DNA of 64,000 nt, taken from contig NZ_UFRM01000001.1 in assembly GCF_900444945.1 (NCBI RefSeq), positions 1,374,501 to 1,438,500 on the forward strand, written 5' to 3'. This document shows, piece by piece, positions 48,748 through 57,761 of the stretch. A model generated the notes under the pieces. The model was not told the origin of the DNA. It saw nothing but the letters and a program-made list of their open reading frames with translations, and did no database searches. Made by a program: the position numbers and the translations under genes. The stretch's first letter is position 1; each line of letters begins with the position of its first letter. The stretch is from Actinobacillus lignieresii. Its GTDB lineage: Bacteria; Pseudomonadota; Gammaproteobacteria; Enterobacterales; Pasteurellaceae.

Positions 48748-49140
48748 ATGACTTTAACTGACATTTATCAAAAATTCGAAATTTGCAAATCTTGGGAGGA
48801 AAGATACCGCTTGCTGATTCAATTAAGCCGTCAGTTAGCTAAACCGACTGAAGAAGAGTTAGCGCAATTGCCTGAAATTCACGGCTGCGAAAGTCGTTTA
48901 TGGTTTGAGTTTCAAGCGACACCACGTAAGGTTCGCGCCTATAGCGACGCCCGTTTAATGCAAGGGATTTTATTTATTGTCACTATTGCGTTGTCGGAAA
49001 AATCCATCAGCGAATTACAAACATTCTCAATTCCAAAACTTTTTGAAACATTAAAAATTTCCCAAAATTTGACCAGTACTCGTCTTAACGGCTTGCAACA
49101 AATCCAAGCGGTTATTTCACGTTTATGTCAAAGCGAATAA
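48748..49140 (+). CDS. SufE-like sulfur acceptor protein
   Basis: Cytoplasmic protein of 130 residues of the SufE/CsdE family, which accepts persulfide sulfur from a cysteine desulfurase. The acceptor is Cys47 in LPEIHGCESRLWF. ATG 48748 is preferred over an in-frame TTG 10 codons upstream because it gives the normal family length and N-terminus (MTLTDIYQKFEICKSWEERY). The ribosome binding site AGAGG is rather far from it. No desulfurase gene is adjacent, so SufE or CsdE identity is left open. The gene is convergent with the tRNA-Asp/dnaQ block and has a strong terminator. Confidence 0.87.
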   Translation: MTLTDIYQKFEICKSWEERYRLLIQLSRQLAKPTEEELAQLPEIHGCESRLWFEFQATPRKVRAYSDARLMQGILFIVTIALSEKSISELQTFSIPKLFETLKISQNLTSTRLNGLQQIQAVISRLCQSE

Positions 49141-49161
49141 ATGATTGATTCTATAAAACGA

Positions 49162-49192
49162 AAAAAGCCTCTGATTTCTCAGAGGCTTTTTC
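49162..49192. terminator. Bidirectional terminator between sufE-like gene and tRNA-Asp
   Basis: AAAAAGCCTCTGA and TCAGAGGCTTTTT form a perfect stem with poly-A and poly-T flanks; it can stop both the sufE-like transcript and the leftward tRNA-Asp transcript. Confidence 0.9.
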
Positions 49193-49201
49193 TTGAAAAA
49201 G

Positions 49202-49278
49202 TGGCGGAACGGACGGGACTCGAACCCGCGACCCCCTGCGTGACAGGCAGGTATTCTAACCAGCTGAACTACCGCTCC
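49202..49278 (-). tRNA. tRNA-Asp (anticodon GTC), copy 1
   Basis: 77 nt with encoded CCA. Minus strand starts GGAGCGGTAGTTCAGCTGG; the anticodon loop CTGTCAC (GTC) is closed by CTGC/GCAG. Acceptor stem GGAGCGG/CCGTTCC. Confidence 0.97.
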
Positions 49279-49320
49279 ACACGGTATTATCGAATTAAAT
49301 TCAATAATTAAAAAATTAAT

Positions 49321-49397
49321 TGGCGGAATGGACGGGACTCGAACCCGCGACCCCCTGCGTGACAGGCAGGTATTCTAACCAGCTGAACTACCACTCC
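49321..49397 (-). tRNA. tRNA-Asp (anticodon GTC), copy 2
   Basis: 77 nt with CCA, identical to copy 1 except for two acceptor-stem positions: GGAGTGG/CCATTCC. The two changes preserve pairing (C-G replaced by T-A). It is closest to dnaQ, as tRNA-Asp is in E. coli. Confidence 0.97.
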
Positions 49398-49499
49398 GCA
49401 ACTGGTAATCCGAATCATACGGATTTATACCGCAACCGTCAAACAATTTTTCACGAAACGAATTTATTTGCTTATTTTAAAATCAAATAAATCAAGCAA

Positions 49500-50276
49500 T
49501 TAGTGAATTTGCTCCGATTCCATTTCATTCGAGCGCATCCAAATACAATTCCCCTTAGATTTTTTATCAATCAGTTTGAGATATTCTTCGTGTGCCGTTT
49601 GCTCTTCTTCACTCAGAGATAACACAATTAAACCGCTTGTTTCAAACTTCGTTATTGTGCCTAAACCGAGATCCGCAACATTTTCGTGATTCGAAGTGGC
49701 ATCTTCTTCACCTAATAAAGCCAGCTGCCCGCCGGTCATCATTAGGAAAACGTCCGCCAGAATCTCCGCATCCAGTAACGCCCCGTGAAGCACACGTTTA
49801 CTGTTATCAATGCCTAAACGGTCGCACAAAGCATCTAAATTATTTCGCTTACCTGGATACATCTTTCGTGCCATTTGTAGGCTATCGGTAACTGTACACA
49901 TTTCAGATGTTTTAGCCGGAGGATTAGGCAGATAAGAAAATTCCTGATCCATAAATGCCACATCGAAGGGTGCATTATGAATAATCAGCTCAGCTCCTTT
50001 GATGAAATCTAAAAACTCATCGGCGATGTCAGCAAAAACAGGTTTATCCTGCAAAAATTCATTGGTAATTCCGTGAACTGCAATCGCTTCTTCAGCGACT
50101 TCACGCGGTGGCTTGATATAAACGTGGTAAGTTCGCCCGGTCAAACGGCGGTTAATCACTTCAACCGCTCCGATTTCGATAATATTATGCCCAATTTGTG
50201 GCGGTCCACCTGCCATATTCATTCCTGTGGTTTCAGTATCCAGAACCACTTGGCGAATAATTTTTTCTTCTGTCAT
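49500..50276 (-). CDS. dnaQ: DNA polymerase III epsilon subunit (3'-5' proofreading exonuclease)
   Basis: Proofreading exonuclease of the replicative polymerase, 258 residues. The DEDDh motifs are present: Asp13 and Glu15 in VLDTETTG, HNAPFDVAFMDQEF (Exo II) and HGALLDAEILADVFLMMTGGQ (Exo III). The C-terminal tail after about residue 195 is variable and would bind the alpha subunit. The neighbouring tRNA-Asp genes keep the order seen in E. coli; rnhA is not adjacent here. Confidence 0.97.
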   Translation of the reverse strand: MTEEKIIRQVVLDTETTGMNMAGGPPQIGHNIIEIGAVEVINRRLTGRTYHVYIKPPREVAEEAIAVHGITNEFLQDKPVFADIADEFLDFIKGAELIIHNAPFDVAFMDQEFSYLPNPPAKTSEMCTVTDSLQMARKMYPGKRNNLDALCDRLGIDNSKRVLHGALLDAEILADVFLMMTGGQLALLGEEDATSNHENVADLGLGTITKFETSGLIVLSLSEEEQTAHEEYLKLIDKKSKGNCIWMRSNEMESEQIH

Positions 50277-50466
50277 ATTTTCCCTTTCTATAATTTGATC
50301 TTGTAAAATTTTACCAAAATTGAACCGCTTGTAGAGAAATTTTTACTTTGAGTTTTAAAAGTAGATTAAATGCACAAAAACCATACATTGAATGTGGTTA
50401 AATTGCTTTCGTTAAAAGATGATTTTTAATATAATATAAAAGCTTTAATTTTAAAGGAGACAAAAT

Positions 50467-50625
50467 ATGAAAAATATAATGAAAATTTTTGCAGTTGTAT
50501 CTGTTGTTGCAACATTAGCCGCTTGTACAGGTGTGCGTGGACACGACGGTTCAGGTCCTGTATGTGAAAATGCAACCTTTATGGGCATTTCTATTATTGA
50601 AGCGGTTTCTCCGTGTAAAAAATAA
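50467..50625 (+). CDS. Small predicted lipoprotein, function unknown
   Basis: A 52-residue ORF starting MKNIMKIFAVVSVVATLAAC, with AAAGGAGA nine bases upstream of ATG and a strong terminator after the stop. LAAC is a good lipobox, so the mature peptide would be about 33 residues with an N-terminal lipid. It contains GHDGSGPVCENATFMGISI and ends SPCKK, giving two Cys that could form a disulfide. The signals around it suggest a real expressed gene. I do not recognise the family. It stands alone between dnaQ and ettA. Confidence 0.75.
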   Translation: MKNIMKIFAVVSVVATLAACTGVRGHDGSGPVCENATFMGISIIEAVSPCKK

Positions 50626-50651
50626 ATTCTATTTTTATACGTAGAGATATG

Positions 50652-50690
50652 AAAAAGCTCAAATCTGATGGCAGATTTGAGCTTTTTTAG
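50652..50690. terminator. Bidirectional terminator between small lipoprotein and ettA
   Basis: AAAAAGCTCAAATCTG and CAGATTTGAGCTTTTTT form a long perfect stem with a 4-base loop, between convergent genes. Confidence 0.9.
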
Positions 50691-50701
50691 TTTATTACGC
50701 T

Positions 50702-52372
50702 TTATTTCGCAATTCGTTTATATTTCATACGATGTGGCTGAGTAGCTGCTTCACCGAAGGTTTTCTTCTTCCACTCTTCGTATTCGGAGAAGTTACCTTC
50801 GTAGAAGGTTACTTTGCCTTCATCGCCGTAATCTAAAATGTGGGTGGCGATACGGTCTAAGAACCAGCGGTCGTGCGAGATAACCATTGCACAGCCAGGG
50901 AATTCTAAGATCGCATTTTCCAACGCACGTAGGGTTTCTACATCAAGGTCGTTGGTCGGTTCGTCCAATAACAGTACGTTACCGCCACGTTGTAGAAGTT
51001 TCGCTAAGTGTAAACGACCACGTTCACCGCCTGATAATTCGCCCACACGTTTTTGTTGATCCACACCTTTGAAGTTGAAGCGTCCAACGTAAGCACGGCT
51101 TGGGATCTCAAAGTTGCCGATGGTTAAAATATCTTGTCCGTTTGATACTTCTTCCCACACGGTTTTCTTATCGTCCATTGCATCACGGAACTGATCCACA
51201 GAAGCAAGCACCACGGTTTCACCCATTACAATAGAGCCGCTATCCGGCTGTTCTTGTCCTGAAAGCATACGGAATAAGGTCGATTTACCTGCACCGTTTG
51301 CCCCGATAATACCAACAATCGCCCCTTTCGGAATGCTGAATGAGAGATCATCAATCAAAGTACGTTCGCCATAAGATTTGGTTAAATTTTGCACCTCAAT
51401 TACTTTATCCCCTAAGCGTGGACCAGGTGGAATAAAGAGCTCGTTGGTTTCGTTACGTTTTTGGTATTCGCCACTATTAAGTTCGTCAAAACGTGCCATA
51501 CGTGCTTTACTTTTCGCTTGGCGACCTTTCGGGTTTTGACGCACCCATTCCAATTCTTTCGCAATCGATTTTTGACGTGCGGATTCCGCCGCCGCTTCTT
51601 GTTCTAAACGTTTCTCTTTTTGCTCTAACCAAGAAGAATAGTTACCTTCCCAAGGAATACCTTCACCACGGTCAAGCTCTAAGATCCAGCCTGCTACGTT
51701 ATCTAAGAAGTAACGGTCGTGGGTAATCGCTACTACCGTACCTTCATAGTCATGTAAGAAGCGCTCTAACCACGCTACCGATTCCGCATCCAAGTGGTTG
51801 GTCGGTTCATCTAACAATAACATATCCGGTTTTTCGAGTAATAAACGGCAAAGCGCCACACGACGGCGTTCACCACCCGATAAATGTTCGATTTTCGCAT
51901 CCCATTCCGGTAAACGTAACGCATCCGCCGCACGTTCTAATTGGTTATCAAGATTATGGCCGTCATGCGCTTGAATAATCGCTTCTAAATTCGCTTGCTC
52001 TGCGGCTAACTTATCGAAATCCGCATCCGGATCCGCATATAACGCATAAACTTCGTCTAAACGCGTTAGCGCATTTTTAACTTCCGAAACCGCTTCTTCA
52101 ATCGCTTCACGCACGGTTTGTTGCGGATCTAATTTGGGCTCTTGCGGTAAATAACCGATTTTAATCCCCGGTTGCGGACGAGCTTCACCTTCGAACTCTT
52201 TATCCACGCCCGCCATGATACGTAATAAAGTTGATTTACCCGCACCGTTTAAACCAAGCACACCGATTTTTGCACCCGGAAAAAAGCTTAAAGAAATATC
52301 TTTAAGGATATGACGCTTCGGCGGCACGACTTTGCCGACACGATGCATTGTATAAACAAATTGTTGGGACAT
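50702..52372 (-). CDS. ettA: Energy-dependent translational throttle protein EttA (ABC-F)
   Basis: Cytoplasmic ABC-F ATPase of 556 residues (E. coli 555) that binds the ribosomal E site and gates early elongation by ATP level. Two tandem ATPase domains: Walker A GLNGAGKST, signature LSGGERRRVALCRLL and Walker B MLLLDEPTNHLD in the first; GANGAGKST, LSGGERGRLHLAKLL and LLLDEPTNDLD in the second. The linker contains EWVRQNPKGRQAKSKARMARFDEL, the P-site tRNA-interacting motif region. The N-terminus SQQFVYTMHRVGKVVPPKR is that of EttA rather than Uup or YheS. Confidence 0.97.
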   Translation of the reverse strand: MSQQFVYTMHRVGKVVPPKRHILKDISLSFFPGAKIGVLGLNGAGKSTLLRIMAGVDKEFEGEARPQPGIKIGYLPQEPKLDPQQTVREAIEEAVSEVKNALTRLDEVYALYADPDADFDKLAAEQANLEAIIQAHDGHNLDNQLERAADALRLPEWDAKIEHLSGGERRRVALCRLLLEKPDMLLLDEPTNHLDAESVAWLERFLHDYEGTVVAITHDRYFLDNVAGWILELDRGEGIPWEGNYSSWLEQKEKRLEQEAAAESARQKSIAKELEWVRQNPKGRQAKSKARMARFDELNSGEYQKRNETNELFIPPGPRLGDKVIEVQNLTKSYGERTLIDDLSFSIPKGAIVGIIGANGAGKSTLFRMLSGQEQPDSGSIVMGETVVLASVDQFRDAMDDKKTVWEEVSNGQDILTIGNFEIPSRAYVGRFNFKGVDQQKRVGELSGGERGRLHLAKLLQRGGNVLLLDEPTNDLDVETLRALENAILEFPGCAMVISHDRWFLDRIATHILDYGDEGKVTFYEGNFSEYEEWKKKTFGEAATQPHRMKYKRIAK

Positions 52373-52537
52373 TTTTATTCCTCATTTCTCTTATGAAAAT
52401 CGCTAGTTATTCTACTTGAATTTCCGGCGGAAATATAGGTTTGCAAAATTTCTTAAAAATTTCACCGCTTATTGTAATATTCTTTAAAATCTATCGTCCA
52501 AAACTCCGTATCCACATTCAAGTAAGAGGAAAATTTT

Positions 52538-52876
52538 ATGTTTCAAGACTGGAAAGCTCATACGGCGCACGTAAAAAAATCATTCGGCGCATTGGGTGCA
52601 AAGCATCCTAAAATGTTTGAAGCTTATCAAGCTTTAGGTGAAGCGGCGGCAGCGGAAGCGCTTGATCACAAAACGCGTGAACTAATTGCGCTTGCCGTAG
52701 CGGTAACCACTCGTTGCGACAGCTGTATTAGCGTACATGCGGAAGAAGCGGCAAAAGCCGGTGCAACGGAAAGTGAGATTGCGGGCGCATTAGCAACCGC
52801 TATTGCGTTAAATGCAGGTGCGGCTTATACCTATTCTTTAAGAGCTTTAGAAGCAGTGGCGGTTCAAGATGAATAA
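52538..52876 (+). CDS. Carboxymuconolactone decarboxylase / AhpD-like protein
   Basis: Small helical protein of 112 residues in the CMD/AhpD-like superfamily. The redox motif CDSCISVH puts Cys60, Cys63 and His67 in the AhpD-type CxxCxxxH pattern, so a disulfide-linked peroxidase or reductase role is more likely than decarboxylation. ELIALAVAVTTRC and AGATESEIAGALATAIALNAGAA are typical. AGAGGAAAA precedes the ATG. Its last 8 bases overlap the start of the rhodanese gene, a strong indication of coupled expression. Confidence 0.88.
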   Translation: MFQDWKAHTAHVKKSFGALGAKHPKMFEAYQALGEAAAAEALDHKTRELIALAVAVTTRCDSCISVHAEEAAKAGATESEIAGALATAIALNAGAAYTYSLRALEAVAVQDE

Positions 52877-53237
52877 ATTAACTTACCTTTTAGGCGCTTT
52901 AGTGTTAGCTACTCCCGTCCTAACGCAAGCGGCGGAAATGAAAGAGACGGAGCAAACAATGCAAAATGCACCGCTAAAAGCTAAAGGTATTTGGATTGAC
53001 GTCCGTACTGCGGACGAATTTCAACAAGGGCATTTAGACGGTTCGATTAATATTCCTTTCGAACAAATTGCGGATCATATTAGCAAAGTAAGCCCGAATA
53101 AAGACGAACCGGTACATCTGTATTGCCGTTCCGGACGTAGAGCGGAAACCGCATTACAAACGTTAAAACAACTCGGCTATAACAATGTAACTAACCACGG
53201 AGGCTATCAGGAACTGATCGAAAAAGGTTATAAATAA
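52869..53237 (+). CDS. Periplasmic rhodanese-like protein (PspE-like)
   Basis: Exported single-domain rhodanese of 122 residues. A signal peptide (LTYLLGALVLATPVLTQAAE, cleavage near residue 22) precedes the domain. GIWIDVRTADEFQQGHLDGS matches the rhodanese entry motif, and the active loop is Cys86 in YCRSGRRAE. The six-residue loop suits a thiosulfate sulfurtransferase such as PspE. It overlaps the AhpD-like gene by 8 bases and precedes the Met/His-rich protein gene by about 100 bases. The natural sulfur acceptor is unknown. Confidence 0.88.
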   Translation: MNKLTYLLGALVLATPVLTQAAEMKETEQTMQNAPLKAKGIWIDVRTADEFQQGHLDGSINIPFEQIADHISKVSPNKDEPVHLYCRSGRRAETALQTLKQLGYNNVTNHGGYQELIEKGYK

Positions 53238-53341
53238 ATAAATAGAAACTAGATTTCTTATTAATGATTATTACACACTTTTAAGTACAAAAATTAACCC
53301 AACAGATTTCTTTAATTTTTACTTTCTAAAAGGAGAACTTC

Positions 53342-53629
53342 ATGAAAAAATTAACTCTACTTTCTTTATTATTCGCATCAGTTTCAATGCCTGCATTAGC
53401 GAATGCGGCGGATATGAAACATGACGACATGATGAAAGCCGATTCGATGAAACACGACGGTATGATGAAAGATGACGGTATGAAACATGACGGAATGATG
53501 AAAGATCACGCCATGAAACATGATGGCATGATGAAAGATGACAAAATGATGCACGATAAATCAATGTCGAATAAAAAAATGAAAGACGGCAAAAAATCAC
53601 ATAAACAGAAAAAAGATTCCGGTATGTAA
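53342..53629 (+). CDS. Exported Met/His/Lys/Asp-rich repeat protein (MXKDX-type)
   Basis: Predicted periplasmic protein of 95 residues: signal peptide (LTLLSLLFASVSMPALANA, cleavage near residue 22), then four 11-residue repeats at residues 25-68 of the form MKHDGMMKDDG, then a Lys-rich tail (NKKMKDGKKSHKQKKDSGM). The repeats hold HDDM once and HDGM three times, the HxxM pattern used by Cu/Ag-binding proteins such as SilE. The mature protein lacks Cys and aromatic residues and is probably disordered without metal. AAAAGGAG precedes the ATG. Members of this repeat group are annotated only as pentapeptide-repeat proteins; metal binding is my inference. Confidence 0.8.
   Translation: MKKLTLLSLLFASVSMPALANAADMKHDDMMKADSMKHDGMMKDDGMKHDGMMKDHAMKHDGMMKDDKMMHDKSMSNKKMKDGKKSHKQKKDSGM
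53414..53545 (+). repeat. Four tandem 33-bp coding repeats
   Basis: Each unit encodes 11 residues beginning with ATGAAACATGAC or a synonymous variant. Units differ at third positions and at residues 5 and 9-11, so they are old rather than freshly amplified. Confidence 0.8.
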
Positions 53630-53639
53630 TTTTGCCTAT

Positions 53640-53669
53640 AAAAATGACCGCTTGATGCGGTCATTTTTA
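53640..53669. terminator. Bidirectional terminator from uptake-signal core
   Basis: AAAAATGACCGCTTGATGCGGTCATTTTTA: an 11-bp stem with a 6-base loop between the convergent repeat-protein gene and murA. Confidence 0.85.
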
Positions 53670-53686
53670 TTTAAAACAGTAGGAAA

Positions 53687-55009
<1,323 letters not shown>

Positions 55010-55016
55010 TCAAAAT

Positions 55017-55060
55017 ACAAGCGGTCATTTTTGCAAATTTTTTTACAAAAGCGACCGCTT
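55017..55060 (-). terminator. Uptake-signal inverted pair between ibaG and murA
   Basis: ACAAGCGGTCATTTTTGC and an inverted AAAAGCGACCGCTT form a long stem just past the ibaG stop on the minus strand; it may end the mla transcript. Confidence 0.65.
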
Positions 55061-55092
55061 AATCATTCATTATCTTTCACTTATTGCAATCT

Positions 55093-55353
55093 TTAGCCGG
55101 CAATATTGAGTAGGCGATCTTTTTTCCACTGCTCTGTTGAAAATACTTTAATGGTTAAAGCATGGATGGCATTCGTTGCAAAATATTCGCCTAACGGCGC
55201 ATAAACGGCTTGTTGCTGTTTTACTTTTGATAATTGTGCAAGCTCGTCACTCACCACAATCACACCATAATGCGAATTCTCACCTTGTGCATGAATTTCA
55301 CTTGCATGAGGCAACGCGTTTTTCAGAATTTCTTCAAGTTGTTTTGGTTCCAT
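55093..55353 (-). CDS. ibaG: BolA family protein IbaG
   Basis: Small cytoplasmic BolA-fold protein of 86 residues. BolA features are present: GENSHYGVIVVSDELAQLSKVKQQQAVYAPLGE and AIHALTIKVFSTEQWKK, including the His that would share an iron-sulfur cluster with a monothiol glutaredoxin. The Cys seen in some paralogues is absent. Its position between mlaB and murA is the conserved place of ibaG (formerly yrbA). It begins 12 bases after mlaB. Confidence 0.92.
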   Translation of the reverse strand: MEPKQLEEILKNALPHASEIHAQGENSHYGVIVVSDELAQLSKVKQQQAVYAPLGEYFATNAIHALTIKVFSTEQWKKDRLLNIAG

Positions 55354-55365
55354 TTAGGTATATCC

Positions 55366-55719
55366 TCAATACTGACAACATTTTTTATTGTCACAAACTA
55401 AAAAAGTATTTAACCAATCCGTTAAATCAAAAAGATCCGCTAAAGTTTTTACGACTTCGGGAACATGAATCAAGCAATTTGGCGTTTGTTTTTGATAATA
55501 ATTCAGTAATTCGGCAAGTAATGTAAAACCGGCGGAATCAACACGCTCAAGATATTTTAAATCCCAGTAAATATGCTGATTACCTTTCGGCGATAAAAAA
55601 GAAGCACGCTGCTTCCAAAGCGGAAGCAACGTGTCTCGAGTTAATTCACCGGATAATTTTACAAATAAGCTTTCATTATTTTGCTGAACGCCCCATTGTA
55701 ATATTTTTTGTGGTTTCAT
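55366..55719 (-). CDS. mlaB: Phospholipid transport protein MlaB (STAS domain)
   Basis: Cytoplasmic STAS-domain protein of 117 residues that stabilises the MlaFE transporter. The conserved LERVDSAGFTLLAELLNY carries the Asp-Ser of the STAS loop. VKLSGELTRDTLLPLWKQ is also typical. It is longer at the C-terminus than E. coli MlaB (97), ending in a Cys-containing CDNKKCCQY. It lies 9 bases after mlaC in the Mla operon. Confidence 0.92.
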   Translation of the reverse strand: MKPQKILQWGVQQNNESLFVKLSGELTRDTLLPLWKQRASFLSPKGNQHIYWDLKYLERVDSAGFTLLAELLNYYQKQTPNCLIHVPEVVKTLADLFDLTDWLNTFLVCDNKKCCQY

Positions 55720-55728
55720 AAAACTATA

Positions 55729-56367
55729 TTATTTGCTTAATGTAATAGGTTGTTTAGCCGATTTAGCCACTTGAGCGGTAAGCGCATCAATACCTTTTTG
55801 GCGCAATACGCCGCTCCATTCGTTTTGTTTAGTCGCAACCATACTTACCCCTTCGGCAGCCATGTCATAAGCCTGCCATTCACCGGATTTACTGTTTTTA
55901 CGCCATTTGAAATCTAATTTCACCGGTTGTGCGCCGTTTGATTGGATTAAGTTTACACGAATACTTACGATCGTTTTTCCGTCCGTCGGTTTCTCATTTT
56001 CAACTTGTACTTGTTGATCCGTATATTGCGTTAATACTTGCGCATAAGATTGCTCGACAAATTGACCGAAAGCGGTAAAAAACGCTTCGCGTTGTGCATC
56101 GGTTGCCGATGATAAATTTTTACCTAACACTAATTGACCGGCATATTTTACATGTACGTGAGGCATTAAATCGTTACGTACAATCGTACGTAGATATTCT
56201 GGATTTGCTTTAATTTTACCTTGATTCGCTTTAATATCACCGAATAATTTATCCGCTGCTTGTTGTGTTAAAACATACGGGCTTGTTTCAGCAAATGCTT
56301 GAGCTGAGAATAACGTTACTACTGCAACAAAACCGGTTACGATTACTTTTTTGATATTTTTTAACAT
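55729..56367 (-). CDS. mlaC: Periplasmic phospholipid-binding protein MlaC
   Basis: Periplasmic shuttle of the Mla system, 212 residues (E. coli 211). A signal peptide ends SAQAFA before ETSPY. SYAQVLTQYTDQQVQVENEK and DFKWRKNSKSGEWQAYDMAAEGVSM are MlaC features. It carries phospholipid between the outer-membrane complex MlaA and the inner-membrane MlaFEDB. GGAGA precedes the ATG; about 70 bases separate it from mlaD. Confidence 0.95.
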   Translation of the reverse strand: MLKNIKKVIVTGFVAVVTLFSAQAFAETSPYVLTQQAADKLFGDIKANQGKIKANPEYLRTIVRNDLMPHVHVKYAGQLVLGKNLSSATDAQREAFFTAFGQFVEQSYAQVLTQYTDQQVQVENEKPTDGKTIVSIRVNLIQSNGAQPVKLDFKWRKNSKSGEWQAYDMAAEGVSMVATKQNEWSGVLRQKGIDALTAQVAKSAKQPITLSK

Positions 56368-56438
56368 TTAAAATCTCCAAATGTAAGGCGGTCGTCCCAC
56401 CCGAAATAAAATCTTACTTACCGTATAACATTAAGTAA

Positions 56439-56966
56439 TTATTGTGCTTTAGGCTCTTCTTCCTTACCTTCCGCATTTTCTCCGTCAGCTTTATCCGATT
56501 TTTTATCACCGTATAAGAACTGACCGATCAAATCTTCCAATACCATTGCCGAATTGGTATCGACAAAACTACTGCCTTCTTTCATATATTCCGTTTCGCC
56601 TTCCAACATAAAACCGACGTTTAACGCAATATATTGTTCACCCAATAAACCTGACGTTTTAATCGAAAGCGAACTGGTATCCGGAATTTTATTAAAATCT
56701 TCATTTACCGCTAACGATACTTTAGGCGTATAAGTTTGGGCGTCCAAACTAATATCCGAAACTCGCCCTACGACTACCCCGCCGACCTTAATCGGCGCAC
56801 GCACTTTTAGTCCGCCGATATTGTCAAAAGTTGCATAGAGCGTATAAGTTTTTTCCGAAGTAAACCCTTGTACGTTCGCTACTCGTAAACTTAAAAATAC
56901 TAATGCGGCTAAGCCGAATAATACAAATAGACCTACCCAAAATTCATATTTAATTGATTGACGCAT
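56439..56966 (-). CDS. mlaD: MCE-domain protein MlaD
   Basis: Inner-membrane-anchored periplasmic protein of 175 residues (E. coli 183) that forms the hexameric MCE ring on MlaE. One N-terminal helix (FWVGLFVLFGLAALVFLSLRV) is followed by the MCE domain: YATFDNIGGLKVRAPIKVGGVVVGRV and SSLSIKTSGLLGEQYIAL. The C-terminus is charged and low in complexity (DKKSDKADGENAEGKEEE). Lies 18 bases after mlaE. Confidence 0.96.
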   Translation of the reverse strand: MRQSIKYEFWVGLFVLFGLAALVFLSLRVANVQGFTSEKTYTLYATFDNIGGLKVRAPIKVGGVVVGRVSDISLDAQTYTPKVSLAVNEDFNKIPDTSSLSIKTSGLLGEQYIALNVGFMLEGETEYMKEGSSFVDTNSAMVLEDLIGQFLYGDKKSDKADGENAEGKEEEPKAQ

Positions 56967-56984
56967 TATCTTTTCCTTTGTGAA

Positions 56985-57761
56985 TTAACCGCCGAACATA
57001 ATCGCGGTTAAAATAAAATCCAATCCGAGTACGACTAATGAAGCGTGTACTACCGTTCTGGTCGTTGCTTGGCTAATTCCCTCTGAAGTCGCTACGGAAT
57101 CATAACCGTTAAATAACGCTATCCAGACGACCGCAAACGCAAAAATAATACTTTTGATAAAACCGTTAATCAGATCGCTCCAATCTACGGAATTTTGCAT
57201 TACCGACCAAAAACTGCCGCCGTCAACACCTTTCCAATCAACCCCGACTAACGAACCGCCCCAAATACCGATAGCGGTAAAAATTGCGGCTAAAATCGGC
57301 ATGGAAATCACACCCGCCCAGAAACGCGGTGCAATAATGCGTCTTAACGGATCAACCGCCATCATTTCAAGGCTGGAAAGCTGCTCGGTCGCCTTCATTA
57401 AACCGATTTCGGCAGTTAATGCGGAACCGGCTCGACCGGCAAATAATAACGCGGTTACAACCGGACCAAGTTCTCTTAAAAGCGAAAGAGAAACCAAAGT
57501 ACCTAAGCTCGTTTCCGCTGCGAAATCTACTAGTACTACATACCCCTGCAAGCCGAGTACCATCCCGATAAACAACCCAGAAAGCATAATAATCAGTAAG
57601 GATTGTACACCTAAAACATATAATTGTTTAATTAATAGTGGCATATGTTTACGAAACTGCGGTTTACCGATAAGGGCGCCGAACAACATAAAAGTCGCTC
57701 GCCCGAAAGCTCGGATAAAACCGATAACAGTGGAGCCGATACCACTAATAAAGTTAATCAT
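56985..57761 (-). CDS. mlaE: Phospholipid transporter permease MlaE
   Basis: Inner-membrane permease of the Mla system, 258 residues (E. coli 260), with about five to six hydrophobic helices. [24 protein letters not shown] sequence ([20 protein letters not shown]) and [20 protein letters not shown] form the conserved ATPase-contacting region of MlaE/Ttg2B proteins. The start overlaps the mlaF stop region by 8 bases, pointing to coupled translation of the two transporter halves. Confidence 0.96.
   Translation of the reverse strand: MINFISGIGSTVIGFIRAFGRATFMLFGALIGKPQFRKHMPLLIKQLYVLGVQSLLIIMLSGLFIGMVLGLQGYVVLVDFAAETSLGTLVSLSLLRELGPVVTALLFAGRAGSALTAEIGLMKATEQLSSLEMMAVDPLRRIIAPRFWAGVISMPILAAIFTAIGIWGGSLVGVDWKGVDGGSFWSVMQNSVDWSDLINGFIKSIIFAFAVVWIALFNGYDSVATSEGISQATTRTVVHASLVVLGLDFILTAIMFGG

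Noticed and set aside
53340..53600. An 86-residue ORF opposite the Met/His-rich repeat gene, rich in His and Ser
   Set aside because: It is the antisense shadow of a repetitive gene; it has no ribosome binding site and the sense gene has a signal peptide and good start.
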